Below, piece by piece: positions 45,273 to 53,670 of a DNA stretch of 64,000 nucleotides (position 1 is its first letter; each line of letters starts with the position of its first letter). The stretch comes from Symbiopectobacterium purcellii_A (GTDB lineage Bacteria > Pseudomonadota > Gammaproteobacteria > Enterobacterales > Enterobacteriaceae). The notes below the pieces were generated by a model. That model saw only the letters and a program-made list of their open reading frames with translations, was not told the DNA's origin and made no database searches. The DNA lies in assembly GCF_052050035.1 (NCBI RefSeq), contig NZ_CP189880.1, positions 82,953-146,952 on the forward strand, given 5' to 3'. The translations under genes and the position numbers were made by a program.

Positions 45273-46244
45273 TTACTCACCTGATTCAGGTAGTCTTTTC
45301 AGAATACGTTTTATTGCCTCATCAATCTCCGATTGTGCCTCAGCGGAAATGCGGGAAAACTCATAAACAACAAGTCGCTTCTTTGAATCAGTTTTCTTTC
45401 TGGCAAACTGATTGCGATCTGAAAATTCTCTCAGCTTCTCAGTTTGAACCGTTCTGGTAGGGCGGGCAGTCAACGATTTGCCCTCCTCCCTGATAACGGC
45501 CAGAATTTTGCTTTTATCAATTGCCGGATAATCTGGCATGGTCTTCAACCGATGCTGAACTTTTTCCATCAGTTCTGTTACCGATGTTTGCTTGTTGTTT
45601 GCTTCTTCGGCCAGTTTCAGTAAAAACTGATAATCCGACAACGAAATATCATTTATCACCGGGAATACTGCAACCATTTCGTCTGGCACTGCTGCTGCCT
45701 GAAACGCACGTGTCACTTTCGCCGGAGAGAGATTTTCTTTCAACGCAATCTCTTCTTTCGTCATGCTAGTTCCGTAGGTAACTTCGAGTCGTTTCCCCAG
45801 CTCGCGGAGACTATGTTCTCTGGCAGTCTGTATATCTTTCGCCAGCTGCCGTGCATCGGCGAGTGAGATATCATCTTTTGTTACCAGAATTTCGAATTTA
45901 ACGTTATTAAAGATGCAGGCAGCACGACGTCGGGTTCCATCTAATATCTCAATTAGTCCATTAACCTCCCGTCCAATAGCCGGGAAGAACTGCTGCAGCT
46001 TTATCGTCCGGGAAATATCACTGACGGACTCGCGCGTAAGCATTGTCTGATCACGTCCATTAACCGAAGCATCAACGAACGTTTTTGATTCGACTTCTCC
46101 GCTTAACACAACTGTTTTGACAAACCTAGCCTGTGTGCCTGACTTAAGGGTAAACGTTTTAACATCACCGTCACCTTCAAGCATCCTAGCGAACTCTGAA
46201 TTACTATTTCCCAGAACCCGACCACGGGCTATAACCTGTTTCAT
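45273..46244 (-). CDS. parB: ParB-family partition protein (P1/SopB type)
   Basis: The 323-residue protein binds the plasmid centromere and stimulates ParA. The N-terminal part carries the ParB CTPase/nuclease-like fold motif (GLIEILDGTRRRAACIF), followed by a long helix-turn-helix region (SMTKEEIALKENLSPAKVTRAFQAAAVP) and a C-terminal dimer/binding domain ending ILKRLPESGE. It starts two bases after the parA stop, so the genes are an operon. A centromere (parS) is expected nearby; the best candidate is the region downstream of the stop, but no definite site is claimed. Confidence 0.93.
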   Translation of the reverse strand: MKQVIARGRVLGNSNSEFARMLEGDGDVKTFTLKSGTQARFVKTVVLSGEVESKTFVDASVNGRDQTMLTRESVSDISRTIKLQQFFPAIGREVNGLIEILDGTRRRAACIFNNVKFEILVTKDDISLADARQLAKDIQTAREHSLRELGKRLEVTYGTSMTKEEIALKENLSPAKVTRAFQAAAVPDEMVAVFPVINDISLSDYQFLLKLAEEANNKQTSVTELMEKVQHRLKTMPDYPAIDKSKILAVIREEGKSLTARPTRTVQTEKLREFSDRNQFARKKTDSKKRLVVYEFSRISAEAQSEIDEAIKRILKRLPESGE

Positions 46245-46246
46245 TT

Positions 46247-47446
46247 TTACGCTCCCCTGATATATTCAATTCGGTCAAATACGGCCTTAGTAAACCGTTC
46301 AGCTTCAGTACGTGCCTTTTTCAGTGCCTCTGCACTTCCCGGGTACGAAACAGGGTTAGCACTAATGATGGTGTCAAAAGACTCACCACATCGTTCGAAT
46401 CCGTCCAACCTCGGGAGCGATGAGTCCAGGATGTTACTCGCATACACCTCACGAGCCAGACTATGGGACGTTTCGTGATCGCGCTTACTGGTCATTTTTG
46501 ACATAAATCCAATACTTGCACTCAGGCGTGGCTCTACACCTTCTTCTTCAAGACGTTCGAGCATTTCTGGCAAACGAGTCAGATATTTAAGGGTTGAATG
46601 GAAATCAACCTGTGCCGGAGGGGTAGGGGTCAGAAGCAAATCACTCGCAGCTAAGCCATTCAGAAGGAATGGATCAAGATGAGGTCCTGTATCAATGAAG
46701 ACAAAATCATAATCACCAGCGATACGGTCAATGATTGTCTTTCTGAGTACTTCAGAAGGTTTAAGACCAGGCAAATGTTCTGCTACCAGAGACTCCCACT
46801 GGCTCGCCACGAAACCGTCATCGATAGAAGCAGGTATAACATCAACACCTGGAATAATAGTCGGCCGTATAACCGCTTCTCGCAACATTTCAGCATCGAG
46901 ATCATTCAGCATTGCCTGAGCGGCGGTTTCAATAACTGTACCGATGCTATGGGTGTGGTCCAGAAACATGGTGCTGGATGCCTGCGGGTCGAGGTCTATA
47001 ACCAAGATACGAAGATCATGGCGGAGCAAATCCTGATGTACACGTAATGCATGTGCCAGCGTTACTGTACTGACGGTTTTTGATACCCCACCTTTTAGGT
47101 TGACGACAAAAATTACGTAAGGTTCTTTATGAATATAACGGTACTTAGGTATCTGTCGGTGGGCGTATATATCAATTACATTTTGAATTGTTAATGCATA
47201 TTGCTCGACGTTGCCAACCTGCTTTTTATTGAATTCATAGCCGCTTTCTTCCATTTCTTTTACGGCCAATTCAACAATGCGACGGCTCAACTTTGGTAAC
47301 TTTGCCACAGCATTTCGAGTATATGTTTGATGATACTCTGTCAGATTGAATTCTTTCCTTTGAGCCTCGATATCCCGACTCATTGCCTGAAGTAAAGCAC
47401 TTGCTCTGAGCGCTATGGTACCCACACTACCGTAATCGCGTTTCAT
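46247..47446 (-). CDS. parA: ParA-family partition ATPase (P1/SopA type Ia)
   Basis: The 399-residue protein has an N-terminal helix-turn-helix operator-binding region (TYTRNAVAKLPKLSRRIVELAVKEM), as in type Ia ParA. Its deviant Walker A is FVVNLKGGVSKTVSTVTLAHAL, Walker A' is RILVIDLDPQASSTMF and Walker B is DFVFIDTGPHLD. It forms dynamic gradients on the nucleoid that segregate plasmid copies, and it represses its own promoter. The ATG at 47446 with AGAGGAAA upstream is chosen over the longer frame (47500), whose extra residues lack similarity. Confidence 0.93.
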   Translation of the reverse strand: MKRDYGSVGTIALRASALLQAMSRDIEAQRKEFNLTEYHQTYTRNAVAKLPKLSRRIVELAVKEMEESGYEFNKKQVGNVEQYALTIQNVIDIYAHRQIPKYRYIHKEPYVIFVVNLKGGVSKTVSTVTLAHALRVHQDLLRHDLRILVIDLDPQASSTMFLDHTHSIGTVIETAAQAMLNDLDAEMLREAVIRPTIIPGVDVIPASIDDGFVASQWESLVAEHLPGLKPSEVLRKTIIDRIAGDYDFVFIDTGPHLDPFLLNGLAASDLLLTPTPPAQVDFHSTLKYLTRLPEMLERLEEEGVEPRLSASIGFMSKMTSKRDHETSHSLAREVYASNILDSSLPRLDGFERCGESFDTIISANPVSYPGSAEALKKARTEAERFTKAVFDRIEYIRGA

Positions 47447-47500
47447 GGTTTTCCTCTGAGATAGATTCCTGCACCTCAATGACGTATAAAGCCTAATCAC

Positions 47501-47529
47501 ATTGTACGCAATAAAAAGTAACGTACAAT
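47501..47529. promoter_or_regulatory. ParA operator palindrome
   Basis: ATTGTACG (47501-47508) and CGTACAAT (47522-47529) are perfect inverted 8-bp arms, 55 bases upstream of the parA start. A further half-site TGTACGTT lies near 47555. Autoregulation by ParA/ParB is the expected role. Confidence 0.65.
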
Positions 47530-47598
47530 ATATTTTGCAATATCATGAAATAAATGTACGTTAGCGGGTTGCAGTTCACATAAAAGAGGGTAGTGCCT

Positions 47599-47709
47599 AC
47601 ACGTTCACATTGGGGTATACCTCAGCCATACCGATATCTGGTATGCTGTTCCATATCAATGTGACCATATAAGTGATACCATAAATAACGCGACCACTTA
47701 AACGTGACC
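47599..47709. promoter_or_regulatory. Candidate res site / promoter of the resolvase (right)
   Basis: This is the same inverted-repeat cluster as at 7530-7640 (GTATACCTCAGCCATACC, GTGACCAT boxes at about 47660 and 47704), upstream of the resolvase start. With the left copy in inverted orientation, resolvase-mediated recombination would invert rather than excise the DNA, if the enzyme permits it. Confidence 0.5.
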
Positions 47710-47722
47710 ATAAGGGTGGAAA

Positions 47723-48373
47723 ATGCTCATTTTTGGATACCTGCGCGCATCAACATCAGAGCAGGATGCTACCCGTGCAAAAAATGCTCTGAAAACATTT
47801 GCCCGTCAGCATGGCCAGCGTATCGCTGGCTGGTATGTCGATAATGTCTCCTGTACCACAATGAACCGCCCCGAGCTGCTACGACTACTGGAAGAGGCAG
47901 AACCCGGTGATGTCATTCTGACTGAACAGGTCGACCGCCTCTCCCGGCTGGATGACGCTGGCTGGGAAACTCTGCGAAAGCAAATCACTGATAAACAGCT
48001 GGCCATCGTCAGTCTTGACCTGCCAACCAGCCATCTGGCGCTGACCAGCGTCATCAGTGATGATTTTACCCGCAGCATGCTGAAAGCCGTGAACGGGATG
48101 ATGCTCGATATGCTGGCCGCCATTGCCAGAAAGGACTATGAAGACCGAAGACGCCGCCAGGCGGAAGGGATCAGTAAAGCGAAAACCGAGGGCAAATACC
48201 GGGGCAGGGTAGCCGATGTGCAGAAACACGAACTGATACGCACACTGCGCCTGGCTCACGGTAAATCCTTACGCGAAACCGCACGTCTGGCCGGCGTTTC
48301 TAAAATGACAGTAATCCGGGTCTGCAATGCTCAGAAGGTGGAACCGGAGACCGGTAATACCCGGAATGAATAA
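47723..48373 (+). CDS. Serine recombinase (plasmid resolvase type, right copy)
   Basis: This copy is identical in sequence to the left copy (6866-7516): 216 residues, catalytic serine in YLRASTSEQD, C-terminal helix-turn-helix SKMTVIRVCN. It is transcribed away from parA and followed by the Rpn gene. Its position beside parAB fits a multimer resolution role in plasmid stability. Confidence 0.9.
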   Translation: MLIFGYLRASTSEQDATRAKNALKTFARQHGQRIAGWYVDNVSCTTMNRPELLRLLEEAEPGDVILTEQVDRLSRLDDAGWETLRKQITDKQLAIVSLDLPTSHLALTSVISDDFTRSMLKAVNGMMLDMLAAIARKDYEDRRRRQAEGISKAKTEGKYRGRVADVQKHELIRTLRLAHGKSLRETARLAGVSKMTVIRVCNAQKVEPETGNTRNE

Positions 48374-48447
48374 CCGGGATGACTTCCCGGCAAACAGACT
48401 CCGGTGGTGTGGTAACATATGCAGATTATTTTTCAGGGCCAGGACTG

Positions 48448-49413
48448 ATGAAGAAGAAAAACACGACGCCCACGCCTCACGATGCCACGTTCCGGCAGTT
48501 CCTGACGCAGCCGGATATTGCCAGGGATTTCATGGAAATCCACCTGCCTGCGGAACTACGCGCGGTCTGCGATCTCAGCACGCTGAAACTGGAGTCCGGC
48601 TCGTTCGTTGAGGATGATCTGCGCCAGTATTTCAGCGACGTGCTCTACAGCCTGAAAACCTCTGCCGGCGATGGATACATTCACGTTCTTGTGGAGCACC
48701 AGTCGACGCCCGACAGGCATATGGCCTTTCGCCTTATCCGCTATGCGGTGGCCGCCATGCAGCGTCATCTCGACGCTGGCCATAAGACACTGCCACTGGT
48801 GATACCGGTACTGTTTTATACCGGTAAACGCAGCCCGTATCCGTACTCCACCCGCTGGCTGGATGAGTTTGACGATCCGGCTCTGGCTGGCAAACTCTAC
48901 AGCAATGCTTTCCCGCTGGTTGATGTGACCGTCATTCCGGATGATGAAATCGCCGATCATCGCAGTATGGCTGCACTGACATTACTGCAGAAACATATTC
49001 ATCAGCGGGATCTGGCAGAACTGGTCGATCGGCTGGCGCCCCTTTTACTGGCCGGATATCTGTCTTCATCGCAGGTGATATCACTGGTACACTATATTCT
49101 GCAGGCAGGCGAAACATCCGACGCCGAAGCCTTTGTACGCGAACTGGCACAGCGTGTGCCGCAACACGGAGACGCACTTATGACCATCGCACAACAGCTC
49201 GAACAGAAGGGCATCGAGAAGGGCATTCAGCTCGGTGAGCAACGTGGTATTGAAAAAGGCCGCAACGAAGGCAAGCTCGAAGGCAAGCTCGAAGGTAAAT
49301 TCGAAGGTAAACTCGAAGTCGCCCGTACCATGCTGCAGAATGGCCTCGACGACAACACCGTCATGAAAATGACCGGCCTGACTGAAGACGACCTGGCACA
49401 AATCCGCCATTAG
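48448..49413 (+). CDS. rpn: Rpn-family recombination-promoting nuclease (right copy)
   Basis: The 321-residue protein is the same as the left copy except for an extra EGKL unit in the C-terminal repeat (EGKLEGKLEGKFEGKLE) and LDDNTV where the left has LDHNTV. The PD-(D/E)XK motifs (SDVLYSLK, VEHQS) are present. ATG at 48448 is chosen, with AGGA upstream. A 12-bp stem hairpin (49437-49466) follows. Confidence 0.88.
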   Translation: MKKKNTTPTPHDATFRQFLTQPDIARDFMEIHLPAELRAVCDLSTLKLESGSFVEDDLRQYFSDVLYSLKTSAGDGYIHVLVEHQSTPDRHMAFRLIRYAVAAMQRHLDAGHKTLPLVIPVLFYTGKRSPYPYSTRWLDEFDDPALAGKLYSNAFPLVDVTVIPDDEIADHRSMAALTLLQKHIHQRDLAELVDRLAPLLLAGYLSSSQVISLVHYILQAGETSDAEAFVRELAQRVPQHGDALMTIAQQLEQKGIEKGIQLGEQRGIEKGRNEGKLEGKLEGKFEGKLEVARTMLQNGLDDNTVMKMTGLTEDDLAQIRH

Positions 49414-49436
49414 TCATCCTTTCCTGACACGCCCTG

Positions 49437-49466
49437 CCTGGCCATCAGCGTATACTGATGGCCAGG
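49437..49466 (+). terminator. Hairpin downstream of Rpn (right)
   Basis: A 12-bp stem CCTGGCCATCAG/CTGATGGCCAGG with loop CGTATA; GGGAAAAT follows, so it is not a canonical T-tail terminator on this strand. Confidence 0.55.
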
Positions 49467-49503
49467 GAAAATCTGTATGTTACGGCGAGTGGTATGTTCC
49501 TTC

Positions 49504-49692
49504 GGCTTTGTTGAATAATTTAAGATACTTATTTATATAAGCATTATAAAATTTCAACGACTAATTTTTCCTCTCGGAATGTTTTTTATTGTGCTAACTA
49601 TTTGATTTGTCGTTCTAACAAAATACATTCTCTGTAAATGCATTCTAACTAAAGAAGATGTAAATCAAACGGTTAAATTATTCAACAAAGCC
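49504..49692. mobile_element. 189-bp MITE with IS903-like ends (right)
   Basis: Same element as 5559-5747, with the 9-bp duplication TGTTCCTTC on both sides (49495-49503 and 49693-49701). Because both arms have it, it was inserted before the arm was duplicated. Confidence 0.9.
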
Positions 49693-49709
49693 TGTTCCTT
49701 CCTCATTTT

Positions 49710-49895
49710 TTGGACAGAGCTGTAGCGATAGTAGGTGAGGAGCGTATTCTTTTTTCTACTGATTATCCATTTCAATATCGCCCCGGTAATGATGCGAGGC
49801 AATTTCTGGAAAAATGTAATCTTGATGAAACTGGCAAAGCAGCTTTTGCTCACAATAACTGGATGCGCCTGACTCGTGACAGAAATGCTGATTAA
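49710..49895 (+). pseudogene. Amidohydrolase, C-terminal remnant (right)
   Basis: Same 61-codon remnant as at 5356-5541: GEERILFSTDYPF to RDRNAD, with the upstream part of the gene absent beyond the MITE. See the left copy for the family assignment. No functional start is present. Confidence 0.75.
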
Positions 49896-50328
49896 CTTGA
49901 ATGGCGGCAAAGCAACTTAAGCCCAATGGTCATAATTGTTTCGATAAATAAGAAAGCTACGCGAAAAGCGTGATTTTTTAAAAAGCTGACGCGCCTTCCT
50001 TCAATATTATTCATGTAAAACAGTTGGATACTTTCTTAGCGTGGTTTTTCACACGATTGGTAATCGAACCCCGCCAAAGATATTAGGGCAAAACAACAGA
50101 CCGAGAGCACTACAGCACCGACCGTTACGCCATGAAAAGCATGAGATGATGAGCCATCATGTTGAGAGGAGTCACGGTTACATTCAGTAAGCGTGTTGCT
50201 TAATAGTGAAATAAGGGTGTTTCGGTGATTGAAGTAAATTTTACGCTGTTCTGAGATGGAAATTCCAAAGACCGGCGCTAAGGAGTAAGAAGGTATCATC
50301 AATAAAGGGTCTACGATTCCGTAAAATT
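49896..50328. other. Intergenic stretch of the right arm
   Basis: It corresponds to 4923-5355 in the left arm. It contains only a weak 88-codon open frame on the minus strand (50036-50302) and no recognisable signal. Confidence 0.5.
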
Positions 50329-50362
50329 GAGCCTGTACACGATTCTGTGTAAATGCCTTTTC

Positions 50363-51513
50363 TCAGTAGTGACCGTCCAGGCGGTCACCGAACTCGATAA
50401 TAAAGCGGCTCATCGCCATACGCCAGTCCCTCAGCGGCATCGTCCATTTCTGTGATGCTGCCTGGATTGCCAGCCACACCACCTTTTTCACTGCGTCGTC
50501 CGTCGGGAACACCTTACGCTTTTTGATGGCATGCCGGATCACGCTGTTCAGCGACTCTATGGCATTCGTCGTGTAGATAACCTTGCGGATGTCCGCCGGG
50601 TAAGCGAAGAACGTCGCCAGGTTGGCCCAGTTTGACTGCCAGCTCCGACTTATCTGCGGGTAGCGACTGTCCCAGGCGCTGGCGAACGCTTCCAGCGCCT
50701 GCTGGCCTGCTTCTTCCGTGGGGGCCTGATAGATGGCTTTCAGGTCACGGGTGACGGCTTTGTAGTCCTTCCAGGAGACGAACCGCAGGCTGTTGCGCAC
50801 CATATGTACGATGCACAGCTGGATACGGGCTTCCGGATACACCGTGTTGATGGCGTCCGGGAAGCCTTTCAGACCGTCGACACAGGCGATGAGGATATCG
50901 TTCAGGCCGCGGTTTTTTAGTTCTGTCAGCACATTGAGCCAGAATTTCGCGCCCTCGTTTTCAGCCAGCCACATACCCAGCAGTTCTTTCTGGCCTTCGA
51001 TGTTGATACCCAGGGCCAGGAACACGGATTTATTGATGACGCGACTGTCCTGCCGGACCTTCAGGACGATACAGTCAAGATAAACAATGGGATAGACTGC
51101 GTCCAGTGGACGACTCTGCCATTCGGTAACCTGCTCCATTACGGCGTCGGTGACCTTCGAGACCAGCGCCGGAGAGACATCAGCGTCATACAGCTCTTTG
51201 AACGCTGTGCTATCTCGCGGGTGGTCATCCCTTTGGCGTACAACGATAAAATCTGGTTATCCATCCCGGTGATCCTGGTCTGGTTTTTCTTAACCAGTTG
51301 CGGTTCGCAAGAGCCATCACGATCGCGCGGTGTACGCAGCTCCAGCGGGCCATCGTCAGTGATAACCGTCTTTTGGGTATAGCCGTTGCGGGCGTTGGTC
51401 GCCGCCTCGACGCTGATTTTTTTCAGCAGGCGATCGAACTGGTTGAGATCGTCAGGGATTTTGAGATTTTTGGCCAGTTCGTTAGCCAGGGCCTGCAACT
51501 GTTTTTCGTCCAT
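50363..51513 (-). pseudogene. IS256-family transposase, degenerate (right arm)
   Basis: It has the same 18-codon loss and one-base frameshift as the left-arm copy. It retains the C-terminal KKRKVFPTDDAVKKVVWL segment that has been deleted on the left, so 258 C-terminal codons (50363-51139) are continuous from MEQVTEWQSRPLDAV to RLDGHY with the catalytic motifs intact. The N-terminal domain is in a different frame. The IS right end (GAGCCTGTACACGATTCTGT) starts at 50329. Confidence 0.92.
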
Positions 51514-51535
51514 AAATTAACCTGTTTTTGATGTT

Positions 51536-51988
51536 GGATTGTACCGCAGGATGTAACTTAAGATTTAGCGCTGTCAGAGTGATCTTTTCTGAGTTGTTTA
51601 ATACGGTCAGTTGGAAAATATCGGTAGCGACAGGTAGAAAGCAGTGCGGGCTGAAACTCCGTTAAAAACCGGCTTAGCAGCGCGAAGGGCAGTCCGTGGG
51701 CATATGGGGCTTCAGGGTTCGCTACGCTCACGTATCGGCGCGCTAAAGCTCCTGTACGCATCTGTAAGCAATTTTCGCGCCTTCCATGCCTGCGGCATAG
51801 ATTACCCAAAAACAGAAGCAGGTGGGTTAGTTTTACTTCGGCACAGTGGGTCAGATTTCAATTTGCACTGACATATCACTTAGAGATACCTCGCAGGAAT
51901 CGATTTTAAGGCACCTGTAAGCCTCTCTACGGTGCTTTCTACTGTGAAGGCTGCCAAATTACTTCTACGGGATTACCAGCGTAGAAAG
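51536..51988. other. Non-coding end of the right arm
   Basis: This is the counterpart of 3274-3726: short open frames only, and the IS21-like terminal remnant at about 51809-51873. No supportable gene. Confidence 0.5.
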
Positions 51989-52555
51989 TCAGTTATTGGT
52001 GATCTCGGTAATGTGTTTTTTCAATCTAAAATAAGTAGCCCTAGATATTCCTGTTTTTTCAGTCACTATCTTACGTGTTTTTCCCTCGCGGATCATCGTC
52101 TGGGCAGAGGTAGTCCCCGAATGAGGTTTCCTGCCAAACTTAACCCCGCATGCCATTGCGGCTATTCTGCCATCATTTGTCCTCTCCAGAATACGCTCTC
52201 GCTCAGCCTCTGATACTGCGGCTAGGATTTGAATAACCATCTTTCCAATCGTACCTTCTGTACTGAGGCTATTCTCTAGGAATCGGATGGCAATCCCCTT
52301 TTTGTAGCAACCGTCAACAATACCGATCATGTCAGCGGTGTTACGCCCTAGGCGATCCATTTTTGTGCAGATGATTACGTCGTCTTTCTCTGCCCTGGCC
52401 AGCAGCCGCTGTAACCCTTCCCGCTCATCAGTTGCTCCTGTCATCATGTCTGTAAAAATACGATCTTCGCGTACACCTGCATTTTTTAACTCCGTTACCT
52501 GATGCGTTAGCTTCTGATGACTGGTTGATACCCGTGCATAGCCCAGTAGTGCCAT
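51989..52555 (-). CDS. Tn3-type resolvase / DNA invertase-like serine recombinase
   Basis: The 188-residue protein (MALLGYARVSTSHQKLTHQV...) is a classic small resolvase: catalytic serine in YARVSTSHQ, arginines in KMDRLGRNTADM, E-helix VIQILAAVSEAERERILERTNDG, and C-terminal helix-turn-helix TRKIVTEKTGISRATYFRLKK. ATG at 52555 is chosen because it gives the family N-terminus; an in-frame ATG at 52567 also exists. Its last codons fall within the inverted-repeat arm. The upstream region carries two excellent palindromes that look like res sub-sites. It is distinct from the 216-residue resolvase in the repeat arms. Confidence 0.93.
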   Translation of the reverse strand: MALLGYARVSTSHQKLTHQVTELKNAGVREDRIFTDMMTGATDEREGLQRLLARAEKDDVIICTKMDRLGRNTADMIGIVDGCYKKGIAIRFLENSLSTEGTIGKMVIQILAAVSEAERERILERTNDGRIAAMACGVKFGRKPHSGTTSAQTMIREGKTRKIVTEKTGISRATYFRLKKHITEITNN

Positions 52556-52577
52556 TTTTAGTCTCATAAATGGTTTT

Positions 52578-52673
52578 TGATACAGAATTGTATCATAATG
52601 CACTAAATACGATTTCTGATACCTATTTTGGCTTTGTTTTTTCGAGTATCAAATATTATAATATTTGATACTC
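52578..52673. promoter_or_regulatory. res-like palindromes upstream of the resolvase
   Basis: TGATAC-AGAATT-GTATCA (52578-52595) and a perfect 30-bp palindrome at 52644-52673 (GAGTATCAAATATTA and its complement) both contain TGATAC/GTATC half-sites at similar spacing. A further TGATAC occurs at 52617. They probably form res sites I-III and also regulate the resolvase promoter. Confidence 0.7.
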
Positions 52674-52707
52674 TCATAAGAAAATGTGATTGATAGATCG
52701 ATTATTT

Positions 52708-52929
52708 ATGATTACGTGGCGCTGGGAATCTGAAAACCGGTGGTATGAGGCTGAGTTATTGTGTGATTTGTTTGGTGACTGGTTGCTTGTTCGGCGTTGG
52801 GGGGGGTTGTACAACGACAGGTAAGGTACAAAAACAGAGGTTGTTCCAGACCTTCTATCTGGGGTTGCCCTGCTGTTTGCCATCGATAAAGAGCGTAAAG
52901 CCAGAAGAGCACCCTATAAACGATTCTAA
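52708..52929 (+). pseudogene. WGR-domain protein with an internal stop
   Basis: The frame reads MITWRWESENRWYEAELLCD LFGDWLLVRRWGGLYNDR, a WGR-type DNA-binding domain start, then TAA at 52822-52824. It continues in the same frame as GTKTEVVPDLLSGVALLFAI DKERKARRAPYKRF to the stop at 52927. The parts after the TAA (VALLFAIDKERKARR) match the usual end of small WGR proteins, so one codon change interrupts a 73-residue gene. These small proteins are common beside plasmid replication genes. Confidence 0.7.
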
Positions 52930-53399
52930 AAGCCTCTTTGCGCTGTTAAGCCTACCAATAGGGTTTTTCATACCTCTTTCATCAAAAATTGCCTTTAAGC
53001 TGCTACAGCGCGTTTGAAAACCAAAGAAAACCCTCTCCTTAAATCCCACCGCTCGCCGCAGTCTTTGGCTGAGGCGTACCACAGGAGCGGAGCGACGAGG
53101 AACGAACAGCCAAAGCGAGGAAGCGGAAGAGCACCAAATGCTGATTGAGCCACGTTCACACTGATGCTTGAGATGGGCACAGGGAATTTTATCAGGAAGG
53201 AGCAAAATCTGCCTTTTGGCGGGTTTGCCAGAACTGAAGTTATCCACAGGCTCAATGGGGTGAAACCCGGTTAAAAGATTAGTTATGTATAAGTTAAATA
53301 AGTTAAAGGGATTTTTTTTGGCTGTAGGTGTATGAAATACAATAATTTTTACGACTTGTTGGTTTTTAAAGGACGATTGTATGTTTTTAAAAGACGATA
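52930..53399. other. Origin-like relic with a DnaA box
   Basis: No gene is seen. A perfect DnaA box TTATCCACA lies at 53240-53248, followed by AT-rich sequence with GTTATGTATAAGTTAAATAAG-type repeats (about 53281-53308). The pattern fits a replication-origin remnant of a lost replicon, ending where the IS30 fragment starts. Confidence 0.4.
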
Positions 53400-53670
53400 G
53401 GTCACGGGGGCACCGGTCTACTTTGCCCGGCCATATCATTCCTGGGAACGCGGGTTGAATGAGCATACCAACGGGCTGATACGGCGTTTTTACCCGAAGG
53501 GAACGGACTTCAATTATGTCACCCATCGCAAGGTTGCAGCACTCGAACACCTGCTCAATACGCGAGGCCGAAAATCGCTGGGTTATAGTTCTCCAAATGA
53601 GGTATTTTTAACGCACTTACAGGCGGCATAATGCCCTACCGTTTTGTTGCGTTTCGACTGGGAATGGGGC
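53400..53670 (+). mobile_element. IS30 type A fragment (3' end)
   Basis: The last 77 or so codons of the A-type transposase (VTGAPVYFARPYHSWERGLN... FLTHLQAA, stop at 53631) and the right end at 53670. The left part is missing. The end abuts traD in mid-gene. Confidence 0.92.

Larger units (their letters stand above)
47593..52006 (-). repeat. Right arm of the 4.4-kb inverted repeat
   Basis: It is the reverse complement of 3256-7646, with 23 bp more (see left arm). Unlike the left arm, its outer end continues into the intact resolvase gene (51989-52555), so this arm probably preserves the original context. The left arm is then the derived copy, cut by an IS3 element. The opposite end adjoins the parA promoter region. 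Confidence 0.95.
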
